NCBI RefSeq assembly: GCF_021261325.1
Contig: NZ_JAJSBI010000019.1
Coordinates: 124,001 to 188,000 of the forward strand
Reading direction: 5' to 3'
DNA: 64,000 nucleotides
DNA from: Streptomyces guryensis
GTDB taxonomy: Bacteria > Actinomycetota > Actinomycetes > Streptomycetales > Streptomycetaceae
Position 1 is the first letter of the stretch, and each line of letters opens with the position of its first letter. Made by a program: the position numbers and the translations under genes. Below, in pieces: positions 27,470 to 35,370 of this stretch. The notes below the pieces were generated by a model. The model was not told where the DNA came from. It saw nothing but the letters and a program-made list of their open reading frames with translations, and made no database searches.

Positions 27470-27910
27470 TCAGTGCTCAGGTGACTCAACAGGCGCGGAA
27501 GTGACCAGTTCTGTCAGAACGCCGTGGCAGTCCTTGGGGTGCAGGAACGTGATTCGTGACCCCATGGAGCCGCGCCGGGGCTCTTCGTACAGAACGCGTA
27601 CGCCCTTTTCCTTGATGTCGGCCGCGTCGGCGTCCACGTCCGCCGTACCGAAAGCGATGTGGTGGACACCCTCGCCGTTCTTGTCGAGCCACTTGGCGAC
27701 GGTCGAGTCCGGTCGCGTCGGCTCCAGAAGCTGCAGGTAGGAGGCACCGCCGTCGGACGTTTCGTTGATCTTGAGCATGGCCTCGCGGACGCCCTGCTCC
27801 TCGTTGACCTCGGAGTGGAACACCTCGAAGCCGTATGTGGCCCGGTAGAACTCGACGGTCTTGTCGAGATCGAAACAGGCGATTCCGATGTGGTCGATTC
27901 GCGTCAGCAT
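27470..27910 (-). CDS. Methylmalonyl-CoA epimerase
   Basis: Interconverts (2R)- and (2S)-methylmalonyl-CoA, joining methylmalonyl-CoA mutase to carboxylase/decarboxylase routes and polyketide extender supply. The 146-aa protein is a single glyoxalase-fold domain with metal ligands in RIDHIGIACFD (His7), EGVHHIAFGT (His about 84) and a C-terminal Glu region (HGVLTELV), plus the conserved EEQGVREAML and SYLQLLEP segments. It is divergent from the thiolase gene across about 147 bp. It matches the SCO5398-type enzyme in position and size. Confidence 0.95.
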   Translation of the reverse strand: MLTRIDHIGIACFDLDKTVEFYRATYGFEVFHSEVNEEQGVREAMLKINETSDGGASYLQLLEPTRPDSTVAKWLDKNGEGVHHIAFGTADVDADAADIKEKGVRVLYEEPRRGSMGSRITFLHPKDCHGVLTELVTSAPVESPEH

Positions 27911-28057
27911 GGTGTTAGTGCAGCGCTCCGGGGATGGTTACGCAACGTGCCAGCGATCACACCGACTGCCGGGTGACGGCACGGAGTGCCACTCAGTACA
28001 TTCGAAGTAAACCCTCGTTCACTCCTCGGCAGTGCAGCCGGAAGGGGATCGCAGCTC

Positions 28058-29260
28058 ATGTCTGGATCTAACAGCACGACCTCGGTGATCGTCGCGGGGG
28101 CACGTACCCCCATGGGACGGCTGCTGGGCTCCCTCAAGTCCTTCTCCGGAGCCGACCTCGGCGGCTTCGCGATCAAGGCCGCCCTCGACCGTGCGGGGAT
28201 CGGTGGCGACCAGGTGCAGTACGTGATCATGGGTCAGGTGCTGCAGGCCGGGGCAGGGCAGATCCCGGCACGCCAGGCCGCCGTCAAGGCCGGCATCCCG
28301 ATGAACGTCCCGGCGCTCACCGTCAACAAGGTGTGTCTGTCCGGCCTCGACGCCATCGCCCTCGCCGACCAGCTGATCCGCGCCGGCGAGTTCGACGTGA
28401 TCGTCGCGGGCGGCCAGGAATCCATGACCAACGCGCCCCACCTGCTGCCGAAGTCCCGCGAGGGCTTCAAGTACGGCGCGATCGAGATGCTCGACGCCAT
28501 GGCGTACGACGGCCTGACCGACGCCTTCGAGAACATCGCCATGGGCGAGTCGACGGAGAAGCACAACACCCGCCTCGGCATCCGGCGCCCCGAGCAGGAC
28601 GAGATCGCCGCCCAGTCCCACCAGCGCGCGGCCGCCGCCCAGAAGAACGGCCTCTTCGAGGCCGAGATCACCCCGGTCGAGATCCCGCAGCGCAAGGGCG
28701 ACCCCGTCCTGTTCAGCAAGGACGAGGGCATCCGCGGCGACACGACCGCGGAGTCCCTGGGCAAGCTGCGCCCGGCGTTCACCCGGGACGGCACGATCAC
28801 GGCCGGTTCCGCCTCGCAGATCTCGGACGGTGCGGCGGCCGTGGTCGTGATGAGCAAGGCCAAGGCGCAGGAGCTGGGCCTGGACTGGATCGCCGAGATC
28901 GGCGCCCACGGCAACGTGGCGGGCCCCGACAACTCGCTCCAGTCGCAGCCGTCCAACGCGATCCTGCACGCCCTGAAGAAGGAGGGCCTGGACGTCGAGG
29001 ACCTGGACCTCATCGAGATCAACGAGGCCTTCGCCGCCGTGGCGGTGCAGTCAATGAAGGACCTCGGAGTTTCAGCGGAAAAGGTGAATGTCAACGGCGG
29101 CGCCATCGCCCTGGGCCACCCCATCGGCATGTCCGGCGCCCGGCTCGTCCTGCATCTGGCGCTGGAGCTCAAGCGCCGGGGCGGCGGCGTGGGTGCGGCC
29201 GCGCTGTGCGGTGGCGGCGGTCAGGGTGACGCACTGATCGTGCGGGTACCCAAGGCCTGA
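28058..29260 (+). CDS. Acetyl-CoA C-acetyltransferase (thiolase)
   Basis: Condenses or cleaves acetoacetyl-CoA. The 400-aa protein from the ATG at 28058 (AAGGGGATCG upstream) has all thiolase signatures. These are the nucleophile Cys93 in NKVCLSGLDAIALA, the GGQESMTNAPHLLP loop, NVNGGAIALGHPIGMSGAR with the catalytic His, and the second cysteine in AALCGGGGQGDA. It lies 44 bp upstream of the MeaB-like gene, so the two are probably co-transcribed. Together with the 3-hydroxybutyryl-CoA dehydrogenase at 10.8 kb it offers the first two steps from acetyl-CoA towards butyryl-CoA. Confidence 0.95.
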   Translation: MSGSNSTTSVIVAGARTPMGRLLGSLKSFSGADLGGFAIKAALDRAGIGGDQVQYVIMGQVLQAGAGQIPARQAAVKAGIPMNVPALTVNKVCLSGLDAIALADQLIRAGEFDVIVAGGQESMTNAPHLLPKSREGFKYGAIEMLDAMAYDGLTDAFENIAMGESTEKHNTRLGIRRPEQDEIAAQSHQRAAAAQKNGLFEAEITPVEIPQRKGDPVLFSKDEGIRGDTTAESLGKLRPAFTRDGTITAGSASQISDGAAAVVVMSKAKAQELGLDWIAEIGAHGNVAGPDNSLQSQPSNAILHALKKEGLDVEDLDLIEINEAFAAVAVQSMKDLGVSAEKVNVNGGAIALGHPIGMSGARLVLHLALELKRRGGGVGAAALCGGGGQGDALIVRVPKA

Positions 29261-29304
29261 ACCCTTTCTCCACGTACCTCTGTACTTCTCTGAACGGAGC
29301 TGTG

Positions 29305-30261
29305 ATGCAGGACGTCTCCACACTCGTCGCCCAGGCGAGGGAAGGCCGGCCGCGGGCCGTGGCCCGGCTGATCTCCCTGGTGGAGGGGGCGTCCCCGCAG
29401 CTCAGGGAGGTCATGGAGACACTCGCTCCGCTGACGGGCAACGCCTATGTGGTCGGTCTGACCGGCTCGCCGGGCGTCGGCAAGTCGACCTCCACGTCCG
29501 CGCTCGTCACGGCGTACCGCAAGCAGGGCAGGCGGGTCGGCGTCCTGGCCGTCGACCCGTCGTCCCCGTTCTCCGGCGGAGCGTTGCTCGGCGACCGCGT
29601 GCGGATGTCGGAGCACGCCTCGGACCCCGGCGTGTACATCCGCTCGATGGCGACCCGCGGCCACCTGGGCGGCCTCGCGTGGGCCGCCCCGCAGGCGATC
29701 CGGGTGCTGGACGCGGCGGGCTGCGACGTGATCCTCGTGGAGACGGTAGGTGTCGGCCAGTCGGAGGTGGAGATCGCCTCCCAGGCGGACACGTCCGTGG
29801 TGCTGCTGGCCCCCGGGATGGGCGACGGCATCCAGGCGGCGAAGGCCGGAATCCTGGAGATCGGTGACGTCTACGTCGTCAACAAGGCCGACCGCGACGG
29901 CGCCGACGCCACCGCCCGCGAGCTCAACCACATGCTGGGCCTGGGCGAGTCCCGCGGTCCGGGCGACTGGCGCCCGCCGATCGTCAAGACGGTCGCCGCG
30001 CGCGCCGAGGGCGTCGACGAGGTCGTGGAGGCCCTGGAGAAGCACCGGGCCTGGATGGAGGAGCGGGGCGTGCTGGCGGAACGCCGCCTGGCCCGCGCCT
30101 CCCGCGAGGTCGAGACCATCGCCGTGACGGCCCTGCGCGAACGCATCGGCGACCTGCACGGCGACCGCCGCCTGAGCGCCCTGGCGGAACGGATCGTGAG
30201 CGGGGACCTGGACCCGTACCGTGCCGCCGACGAACTGGTGGCGGGACTCACGCAGGGCTGA
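29305..30261 (+). CDS. MeaB/ArgK-like G-protein chaperone of B12-dependent mutase
   Basis: 318-aa P-loop GTPase that guards and reactivates adenosylcobalamin-dependent acyl-CoA mutases and gates cofactor loading. The ATG at 29305 follows CGGAG. Walker A is GSPGVGKSTSTSAL (about residues 53-66), the DPSSPFSGGALLGDRVRM segment is the MeaB hallmark, Walker B reads CDVILVETVGVGQSE, and the guanine motif is NKAD. The C-terminal helices for dimerisation are complete, ending ADELVAGLTQG. A TnpB element is inserted only 8 bp after its stop codon. Likely clients are methylmalonyl-CoA mutase elsewhere or IcmA in this window. Confidence 0.94.
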   Translation: MQDVSTLVAQAREGRPRAVARLISLVEGASPQLREVMETLAPLTGNAYVVGLTGSPGVGKSTSTSALVTAYRKQGRRVGVLAVDPSSPFSGGALLGDRVRMSEHASDPGVYIRSMATRGHLGGLAWAAPQAIRVLDAAGCDVILVETVGVGQSEVEIASQADTSVVLLAPGMGDGIQAAKAGILEIGDVYVVNKADRDGADATARELNHMLGLGESRGPGDWRPPIVKTVAARAEGVDEVVEALEKHRAWMEERGVLAERRLARASREVETIAVTALRERIGDLHGDRRLSALAERIVSGDLDPYRAADELVAGLTQG

Positions 30262-30291
30262 GGCGCCCGTTGATCCGCATGTACCTGCTTC

Positions 30292-31701
30292 CTATTCGTT
30301 GAGCGTTGTTGCTCGAATCGGATGTTTCGCTCTCCGCCTTGTGGGGCTGGAGTCCTGGACCGGCAGTCTGGTCCGGTGGCGATCGTCCCGTTCCTGGATG
30401 AGCTGTTTGACCCGCGTGTGCGGGGTGAACAGGGAGATGCCGGGGTCCCCGTCTCGCTCTAGGACGTTGATCGCTCCCGCGTGGTCTGCTTGCCACACCG
30501 CCCCGCACTGGGTGCAGTCAAGCCGGTCCCCTTGGCGCTTGCCGAGGGTTCGGCAGCAGGGGACGACTTGTGAGGTGTAGGCCGCGTTGACCAGCGTCAG
30601 CGCAGAACCTCTGCGCTCCGACACGTTCGCCAGTGCCTCGGCTGTGACGCCCTTGGGCCACATCGCGAGGCGGCGGTTGGTGTTCTTGCCCAGCTTCTTG
30701 CGCGAGGTGAAAGGCCGGGTGAGGTCTTCGGCGACGACTTGCTTCGCCTTGTCCACGACGGCGTGGACAGCGGTGAAGGTGACGGTTCGTACCTTCGCCT
30801 CGAAAACCCGACGGCGTCGGCTGCGTTTGGAGGTTCCGAGGTTGTTGCGGATCATCCGGTCGGCCTTTGCCTGGTTGCCGGACTTCCCGGCCTTTTCGGC
30901 AACGGCGCGGATCTTCGCCCGCCGGGCGTCCTTGACCTTCAGGAAGTCTGATTCGGCGCGGAGGAGCTCGCCCAGTTCCTCGCCGTGGTGGTGGCCGTCG
31001 GAGTCGGTGAGGACTTCGGTGTATCCCTTGTCCACGCCGACCCTGCCCGTTCCGCAGGGCCGCTGCGAGGACTTCAGGACGGAGGCGTCGATGGCGTAGT
31101 GCACCTCGACGAGCCCGTTCCGCAGGATCAGCCGTAGCGTTCCCGCAGGGGCGATTGTGGTGTTCAGCGGAATGGCGATCATCTTCCGGCGGACCATGGA
31201 CGGTACGGCCAGCCACATGTTCCCGTTCTCGCCGAGGCGGTAGGTCCGGTACTGGTCGCAGCGCACCACGATCTGATTGACCGTGCGGTTGCGGCCCCGG
31301 CGCCACTGTCTGCGCATCATCCGGGACAGGTACGGGTCATCTGCCCACTGGTCACGCTTGAGTGCGGTGAACAGCCGCTTCTGCTCCGTCTTGTCGGTGA
31401 TGCTGCGACTGATCGCCCGGCGGACTGGGACCTTGGCCGCTTCACGGGCGGCCTTGATGTCTCCGACCGCATCCCGCACGGTCTCTTTCCAGGCATTGGC
31501 CAGCACTCCGAACGTATCGGCGGTGCCATCCGCCATCCACTGGTCGCGGATCGTACGGTCACTGACACCGACTCCGGCCAGTGAGCCGTAGCGGCGCCAC
31601 ACCAGCGACCGCACCTGTCCCAGACGCCGGGCCTGCTCATCCAACTGCCCGTACTTCCCGGCATTGAGATGATGCGAGTAGGCGATGCGCGTGACCTTCA
31701 C
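30292..31701 (-). CDS. tnpB: TnpB-type RNA-guided nuclease (IS605 OrfB)
   Basis: 469 aa from the GTG at 31701. TnpB proteins are RuvC nucleases guided by an RNA derived from the element's right end; they cut the empty donor site and so help retain the element. The RuvC-I Asp lies in GRVGVDKGYTEVLTD, the RuvC-II Glu in QVVAEDLTRPF and the RuvC-III Asp in WQADHAGAINVLER, so all three catalytic positions appear intact. The zinc ribbon is unusual: the first pair is adjacent (VPCC) and the second is CTQCG. The N-terminus (VKVTRIAYSHHLNAGKYGQLDEQARRLGQVRSLVWRRYG) is that of a larger actinobacterial TnpB subgroup. The GTG overlaps the stop of a small upstream ORF by 4 bp (GTGA). The stop is 19 bp from the element end. 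Confidence 0.85.
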   Translation of the reverse strand: MKVTRIAYSHHLNAGKYGQLDEQARRLGQVRSLVWRRYGSLAGVGVSDRTIRDQWMADGTADTFGVLANAWKETVRDAVGDIKAAREAAKVPVRRAISRSITDKTEQKRLFTALKRDQWADDPYLSRMMRRQWRRGRNRTVNQIVVRCDQYRTYRLGENGNMWLAVPSMVRRKMIAIPLNTTIAPAGTLRLILRNGLVEVHYAIDASVLKSSQRPCGTGRVGVDKGYTEVLTDSDGHHHGEELGELLRAESDFLKVKDARRAKIRAVAEKAGKSGNQAKADRMIRNNLGTSKRSRRRRVFEAKVRTVTFTAVHAVVDKAKQVVAEDLTRPFTSRKKLGKNTNRRLAMWPKGVTAEALANVSERRGSALTLVNAAYTSQVVPCCRTLGKRQGDRLDCTQCGAVWQADHAGAINVLERDGDPGISLFTPHTRVKQLIQERDDRHRTRLPVQDSSPTRRRAKHPIRATTLNE

Positions 31702-31910
31702 CGGCCACCGCCGGTCAGTTCCTTCTTCTGCTGGTACGGGCCTTCCGCGAGCCGGGTCTTCGGGCTGCCGAGCTGTTTGTTTGATGCCTTGCGCGGCGTC
31801 CGCATCGCCAGAGCATCGTCCCAGACCACACGTCGGCACCCGAACACCCTGGCTGCACAGATGAGCTGACTGGACGTCAGGTAGACGCGGCACTGATAAC
31901 GAAGCTGCAC
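31698..31910 (-). pseudogene. N-terminal fragment of a second, canonical TnpB, coupled to the intact tnpB
   Basis: A 70-codon frame starts at the GTG at 31910: VQLRYQCRVYLTSSQLICAARVFGCRRVVWDDALAMR. This is the conserved N-terminal HTH_OrfB_IS605 segment of IS1341-type TnpB proteins (typically M-QLRY-x-YRVYPT...ARxFGCxRVVxNDAL). The homology ends at about residue 45 and the frame stops in the GTGA that also starts the next tnpB. It begins 48 bp inside the inferred left end. It may be a remnant of an earlier TnpB overwritten by a second one, or a retained leader ORF that sets translation of tnpB. I consider the remnant reading more likely. Confidence 0.6.
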
Positions 31911-31990
31911 GCAGATCACCGTAGGAGCCGGGCACCGCAACCTCGCGTAAAAGACACAATCAACTGGAAGTGTGCGCGACGCGGGCAAGT

Positions 31991-32028
31991 ACGTTCGAAC
32001 CGTTGCGATCACGTGACGGTTCGAACGT
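31991..32028. repeat. Perfect 13-bp inverted repeat beside the mobile element
   Basis: ACGTTCGAACCGT (31991-32003), 12-nt loop, exact complement at 32016-32028. It sits 28 bp outside the inferred left end of the TnpB element and before a kinase remnant. It could be a terminator, an operator or a hairpin target favoured by the transposase. Confidence 0.7.
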
Positions 32029-32082
32029 TCGCCTGCTGACGCTTTCCTCTTCAGACTTGAGCGCTCCTTTTGTCTCCCAACG

Positions 32083-32563
32083 TACGCACGACTGCAGCGC
32101 CTCGTCGCCGACAAGCTGCTGGCCAGGCTGGACCCGCGGGTCAAGTTGGCCGCGCTGGCTCGGGAGGAGGCGATTCAGGGGGGCGGGGTGGCCGGAGTGG
32201 TGGAAGTGGCCGGATCGCGGGGGCAGTTGGAGCGAGTGCTCGCCAATCTCCTCGACACCGCACAGCGGCACGCCCGGTCAGTGGTCACCGTGTCCATACG
32301 GAGCGGCGGGGAGCACGCCGTACTGGCCGTCGCCGACGACGGGGGCGGCGTGCCCGAGGGCGACCGCGAGCGGGTCTTCGAGCGGTTCGTACGGCTCGAC
32401 GACGCCCGCAGCCGCGACGACGGCGGCGCCGGGCTCGCCATCGCCTGCGACGTCGCCGTACGGCACGGCGGAACGCCGTCCGCGACGCGCCGGCAGGCGG
32501 GCCCCGTTCGGACTCCGCCTGCCGCTCGCGCCCTGGAAGCGCCAGGGGGGCCAGAGGTGCTAG
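32083..32563 (+). pseudogene. Remnant of a sensor histidine kinase (C-terminal ATPase part)
   Basis: The frame through 32146 encodes a degenerate HisKA/HATPase region: RLVADKLLARLDPRVKLAALAREEA. The N box RGQLERVLANLLDTAQRHA, the G1 box VADDGGGVPEGDRERVFERFVRLDDARSRDDGGAGLAIACDVAVRHGG and a broken end follow. The normal kinase C-terminus (APFGLRLPLAPW) continues in the +1 frame from about 32490 to a TAG at 32561, so a frameshift separates them. There is no membrane domain or His-box, and no partner regulator. It ends overlapping the marR stop. The 5' part was probably lost in the rearrangement next to the TnpB element. Confidence 0.75.
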
Positions 32564-33036
32564 GGGCGTCCCCGCTGCCCGCGCAGGTGCTCCGCGATGG
32601 GCTTCAGGGCCTTGTCGAGTTCCGCCATGGCCTCCGGGGACAGCAGGTCGATGAAGTGCCTGCGCACGGACGCCACATGGTGCGGGGCGACCTTCTGCAT
32701 CGTCTCCATGCCGTGCTCCGTGAGGACCGCGTAGAGCCCTCGGCGGTCGGACTCGCAGTTCTCACGGCGGACCAGGTTCGCGTTCTCCATCCGCGTGATC
32801 TGGTGGGAGAGGCGGCTCTTGGACTGGAGGGTGGCGGACGCGAGGTCGCTCATCCGCATCCGTACGTCCTCCGACTCGGAGAGGTTCACCAGGATCTCGT
32901 AGTCGTTCATAGTCAGGCCGAACGGCTGCAGGTCCCTCTCAAGCTGGTACGTCAACAGCCTGTTGACCTCCAGGTGGGTGCGCCAGGCGCACTGCTCCGC
33001 ATCGGTCAGCCAGCGCGTGGCCGTCTCGGTCTCCAT
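32560..33036 (-). CDS. MarR-family transcriptional regulator
   Basis: 158-aa winged-helix regulator. The dimerisation helix RLLTYQLERDLQPFGLTMNDYEILVNLSE leads into the DNA-binding domain (MSDLASATLQSKSRLSHQITRMENANLVRRENCESDRRGLYAVLTEHGMETM, about residues 62-115). The last about 40 residues complete the dimer interface. MarR proteins usually sense phenolic or oxidative ligands and repress their own or adjacent genes. It is co-directional with the AIM24 genes but separated by about 95 bp containing an AT-rich promoter-like stretch. The target is unknown. Its stop overlaps the end of the kinase remnant on the other strand. Confidence 0.93.
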   Translation of the reverse strand: METETATRWLTDAEQCAWRTHLEVNRLLTYQLERDLQPFGLTMNDYEILVNLSESEDVRMRMSDLASATLQSKSRLSHQITRMENANLVRRENCESDRRGLYAVLTEHGMETMQKVAPHHVASVRRHFIDLLSPEAMAELDKALKPIAEHLRGQRGRP

Positions 33037-33131
33037 GAATCAAGTCTACCTAAAATGTTGAAAGGCGAACTAGTGAGGGTGGCGTGGTGTCGGCGTGCAC
33101 ACGTTCGACGTCACACTCCGCAGACTACCGC

Positions 33132-33929
33132 TCACAGCCCGAAGCGACGCTGGAGGTCTCCCAGCTGTCCGGGAAGGCGCGGTGAGCCGGCTTGCTGTGA
33201 AGGCCCTGTGTGTGCCCCGCCGCCGGGTACCCCGGGCTCCGGCGGAACCGCCCCCGTGGCCTGCTCGGCCATGAGGGTTTCCGAGGACTGCAGCAGGACC
33301 GTGCCGGCCCCTACGAACTCGAACTGATGCTCCTCCCCGGAGGCCCCGCCGAGGCCCGTCATCGCACGTAGACCGCCCATGACGCCCGTCAGGTAGCCGT
33401 GGTCGTAGTGGTGGCACGGCGACGGGCAGTCGGCCCAGCCGACGAGCGCCTGCGGGTCCACCCGGATCGGGGGCTCCATGAACACCACCGGACCGTTAGA
33501 TGCGGCTACGAACTTTCCGGTTCCGATCAGTGTCAGAAAACCAGGCACGATCGATTGCTTGAGCGCGAGACTTGGCTGAAAAGCGAGCAGATTGCCGGAG
33601 CGAATGGTCAGGTTGCCGTCTTCGAGGTCGTACGAGTTCACGTCGAAGGCCCGGTCGGCGAGGAGCATCTTGCCCGAGCCCTCCGCCACGACCCAGTCGC
33701 TCGCGTGCAGTGGCGAATGAAAGGACGTACGGACAAGGCGGTCGAGCCGGCCGTGGCCGATGCCGTTGAACTCCATCGAGCCGTAGTAGGCGATCATCTT
33801 CCCCTTCTGCAGGAACCACTGGCTCCCCTTGAGCTCCACGCAGAAGGTGTACTTGTTGACGTTGTCGTCGACCGGCAGCGTCATCGGGTCGAAGACCGTC
33901 GGGCCGCCCGGAGTCCCGTACCCGCTCAC
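33132..33929 (-). CDS. AIM24-family protein 1
   Basis: 265 aa, the last of three tandem AIM24 (DUF124, TIGR00266-like) genes. These proteins form a beta-sandwich related to tryptophan-RNA-binding attenuator folds and have no proven bacterial function; the yeast namesake is mitochondrial. Family blocks visible are GSQWFLQKGKMIAYYGSMEFNG, VVAEGSGKMLLADRAFDVNSYDLEDGNLTIRSGNLLAF and a Gly-rich turn GGLRAMTGLGGASGEEHQFEFVGAGTVLLQSSE. The C-terminal 40 residues are a Gly/Pro-rich tail absent from the two neighbours. The GTG start overlaps the preceding stop (GTGA). Confidence 0.88.
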   Translation of the reverse strand: MSGYGTPGGPTVFDPMTLPVDDNVNKYTFCVELKGSQWFLQKGKMIAYYGSMEFNGIGHGRLDRLVRTSFHSPLHASDWVVAEGSGKMLLADRAFDVNSYDLEDGNLTIRSGNLLAFQPSLALKQSIVPGFLTLIGTGKFVAASNGPVVFMEPPIRVDPQALVGWADCPSPCHHYDHGYLTGVMGGLRAMTGLGGASGEEHQFEFVGAGTVLLQSSETLMAEQATGAVPPEPGVPGGGAHTGPSQQAGSPRLPGQLGDLQRRFGL

Positions 33930-34576
33930 AGCTTCTCCTCCGAGGCCTGGACGTACACCGCGCCGTTTCCGCTGAGCTCCAGCTGGAAGGCCTCCCCGGA
34001 GCCGCGGCCCACCATGTCGCGCCAGCCCAGCGCCGAGGACAGCTTGTTGCGTACGTCGCCGTGGTGGGCGACGTACGCCTGGGGGTCGACGTGCACGGGC
34101 CGCTGGGGGGTGATCGGGATCTCGAAGACGCCGCCGTGGGCCATCACGGCCACCGACCCGTGTCCCTTGAGGGTGGTCGTGAACAACCCCTGGCCGGTGA
34201 CCTGGCCGCGGACCATGCCCATGACGCCGCCCTGCGAGCCCATGAACATCGTGCCCTGCTGGAGCGTGCCCTCGAAGGCGAGCAGGCGGTCCGCCTCCAC
34301 GTAGAGGGTGTCTCCGGTGAGGTTGATGACCTGGACGTGGTGGCCGCCGTGCCCGAACAGGACGGTGCCGCTGCCCTCGACGGACATCAGGGGTGTCGCC
34401 TCATTGGCCACTCGCCGCCCGATCATCGACATGATCCCGCCCTGGCCGCCCTGGATGTTGGGCGTGAAGGACACCTCGCCCTTGTAGGCGAGCATCGCGC
34501 CGCGCTGGCTGAACCACCGCTGGCCCGGCTGGATGGTCGCCTCGACCATCTTGGAGTTGATCTCGCGCAGTGCCAT
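33926..34576 (-). CDS. AIM24-family protein 2
   Basis: 216 aa from the ATG at 34576 (ATG at 34585 also possible), middle gene of the triplet. The beta-rich repeats PGQRWFSQRGAMLAYKGEVSFTPNIQGGQGG, SVEGSGTVLFGHGGHHVQVINLTGDTLYVEADRLLAFEGTL and the C-terminal MVGRGSGEAFQLELSGNGAVYVQASEEKL align with the same blocks in both neighbours. The start lies one base after the upstream stop codon, so the three genes are one coupled unit. No signal peptide or membrane segment is visible, pointing to a cytoplasmic or membrane-peripheral role. Confidence 0.88.
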   Translation of the reverse strand: MALREINSKMVEATIQPGQRWFSQRGAMLAYKGEVSFTPNIQGGQGGIMSMIGRRVANEATPLMSVEGSGTVLFGHGGHHVQVINLTGDTLYVEADRLLAFEGTLQQGTMFMGSQGGVMGMVRGQVTGQGLFTTTLKGHGSVAVMAHGGVFEIPITPQRPVHVDPQAYVAHHGDVRNKLSSALGWRDMVGRGSGEAFQLELSGNGAVYVQASEEKL

Positions 34577-34577
34577 G

Positions 34578-35210
34578 TCACACATCACCCGCGATCGTGT
34601 TCCGCTCGCTCGGCTGTACGTACACCAGCCCGTCCCCCTCGAACCGGATCTGGAAGGCCTCGCCGCCGCCCTCGCCGAAGAACGTGCGGAACGTCACGCC
34701 GGACTGGAAGGACTGCCGCAGGTTCCCCTGGTGCGCGATGTAGGCGCCGGGGTCGACGGTCAGCGGGTACTGCGCGCTCACCCGCAGCACCACCGCCGGG
34801 CCGTCCGACATGATCGCCGCCTGGCCGTGGCCCTCGACGGTCGTCGTGAACAGCCCGTTGCCCTGCGAGGCGCCGCGCAGCCCGGTGAAGGTCGTGCCCG
34901 TCCTGAGGCCGGCGTCGGTCGCGAGCAGATTGCTCGACTCCACGTACAGCTTGTCCCCCTGGAGACTCACGAGGTTGATCTCGGAGGCCCGGTCCGCGAA
35001 CCAGCACGTCCCGTGCCCCTTCACCTCCATCACGGTCATCTGCTCACCGGTGAGCCGCCGGGTCACCATGCCCCTGAGGCCCTCACCGCCGCCGCTCATC
35101 TTCTTGAAGGCCATCTGCCCGTCGTACGCGACCATCGAGCCGTTCTTCGCCTTAACGGCGTCCCCGGTCATGTCGACGGCGAGCACCTTGCTGCCTTGGA
35201 GTCGAAACAT
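34578..35210 (-). CDS. AIM24-family protein 3
   Basis: 210 aa from the ATG at 35210, first gene of the triplet. It contains KAKNGSMVAYDGQMAFKKMSGGGEG, MEVKGHGTCWFADRASEINLVSLQGDKLYVESSNLLATDAGL and FFGEGGGEAFQIRFEGDGLVYVQPSE, the same repeated beta layout as the two following genes. The N-terminus (MFRLQGSKVLAVDMTGDAVKAK) is the usual one for short AIM24 proteins. The divergent 160-bp gap to the DUF3817 gene holds the promoter. Confidence 0.88.
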   Translation of the reverse strand: MFRLQGSKVLAVDMTGDAVKAKNGSMVAYDGQMAFKKMSGGGEGLRGMVTRRLTGEQMTVMEVKGHGTCWFADRASEINLVSLQGDKLYVESSNLLATDAGLRTGTTFTGLRGASQGNGLFTTTVEGHGQAAIMSDGPAVVLRVSAQYPLTVDPGAYIAHQGNLRQSFQSGVTFRTFFGEGGGEAFQIRFEGDGLVYVQPSERNTIAGDV

Positions 35211-35370
35211 CGCCACGCTGCGAAAGGTAGCCGCCGGGCGGGTGCACCGCACAGGGCCCGGGGGTGGAGACACACCCTGACCGCACCCCTAGGGGAACCG
35301 TTTGTCACAATGGGCGGACGCTTGTGCTTCCGTTCACAAAGAGCGATCCGTCTCCCACCGAAGGTGACCC

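Larger units (their letters stand above)
30270..31958 (-). mobile_element. TnpB-only IS200/IS605-type element with ISDra2-like ends
   Basis: Read on the minus strand, TTGAT (31963-31959) directly precedes the left end and TCAA (30273-30270) closes the right end. These are the target pentanucleotide and right-end tetranucleotide known for ISDra2. The element spans about 1.69 kb, contains tnpB but no tnpA Y1 transposase, and so must be mobilised in trans. An imperfect hairpin near the right end (ATTCG..AGC, loop AACAAC, GCT..CGAAT at about 30296-30320) fits the expected subterminal structure. Removing the element joins TTGAT to GGGCGCC next to the meaB-like stop codon. The boundaries are my reading of the sequence; homologous empty sites would settle them. 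Confidence 0.55.

Noticed and set aside
30518..31306. Second reading frame inside the TnpB gene
   Set aside because: It is an out-of-frame shadow with no RuvC motifs. The tnpB frame holds the DKG, EDL and ADHAG motifs.
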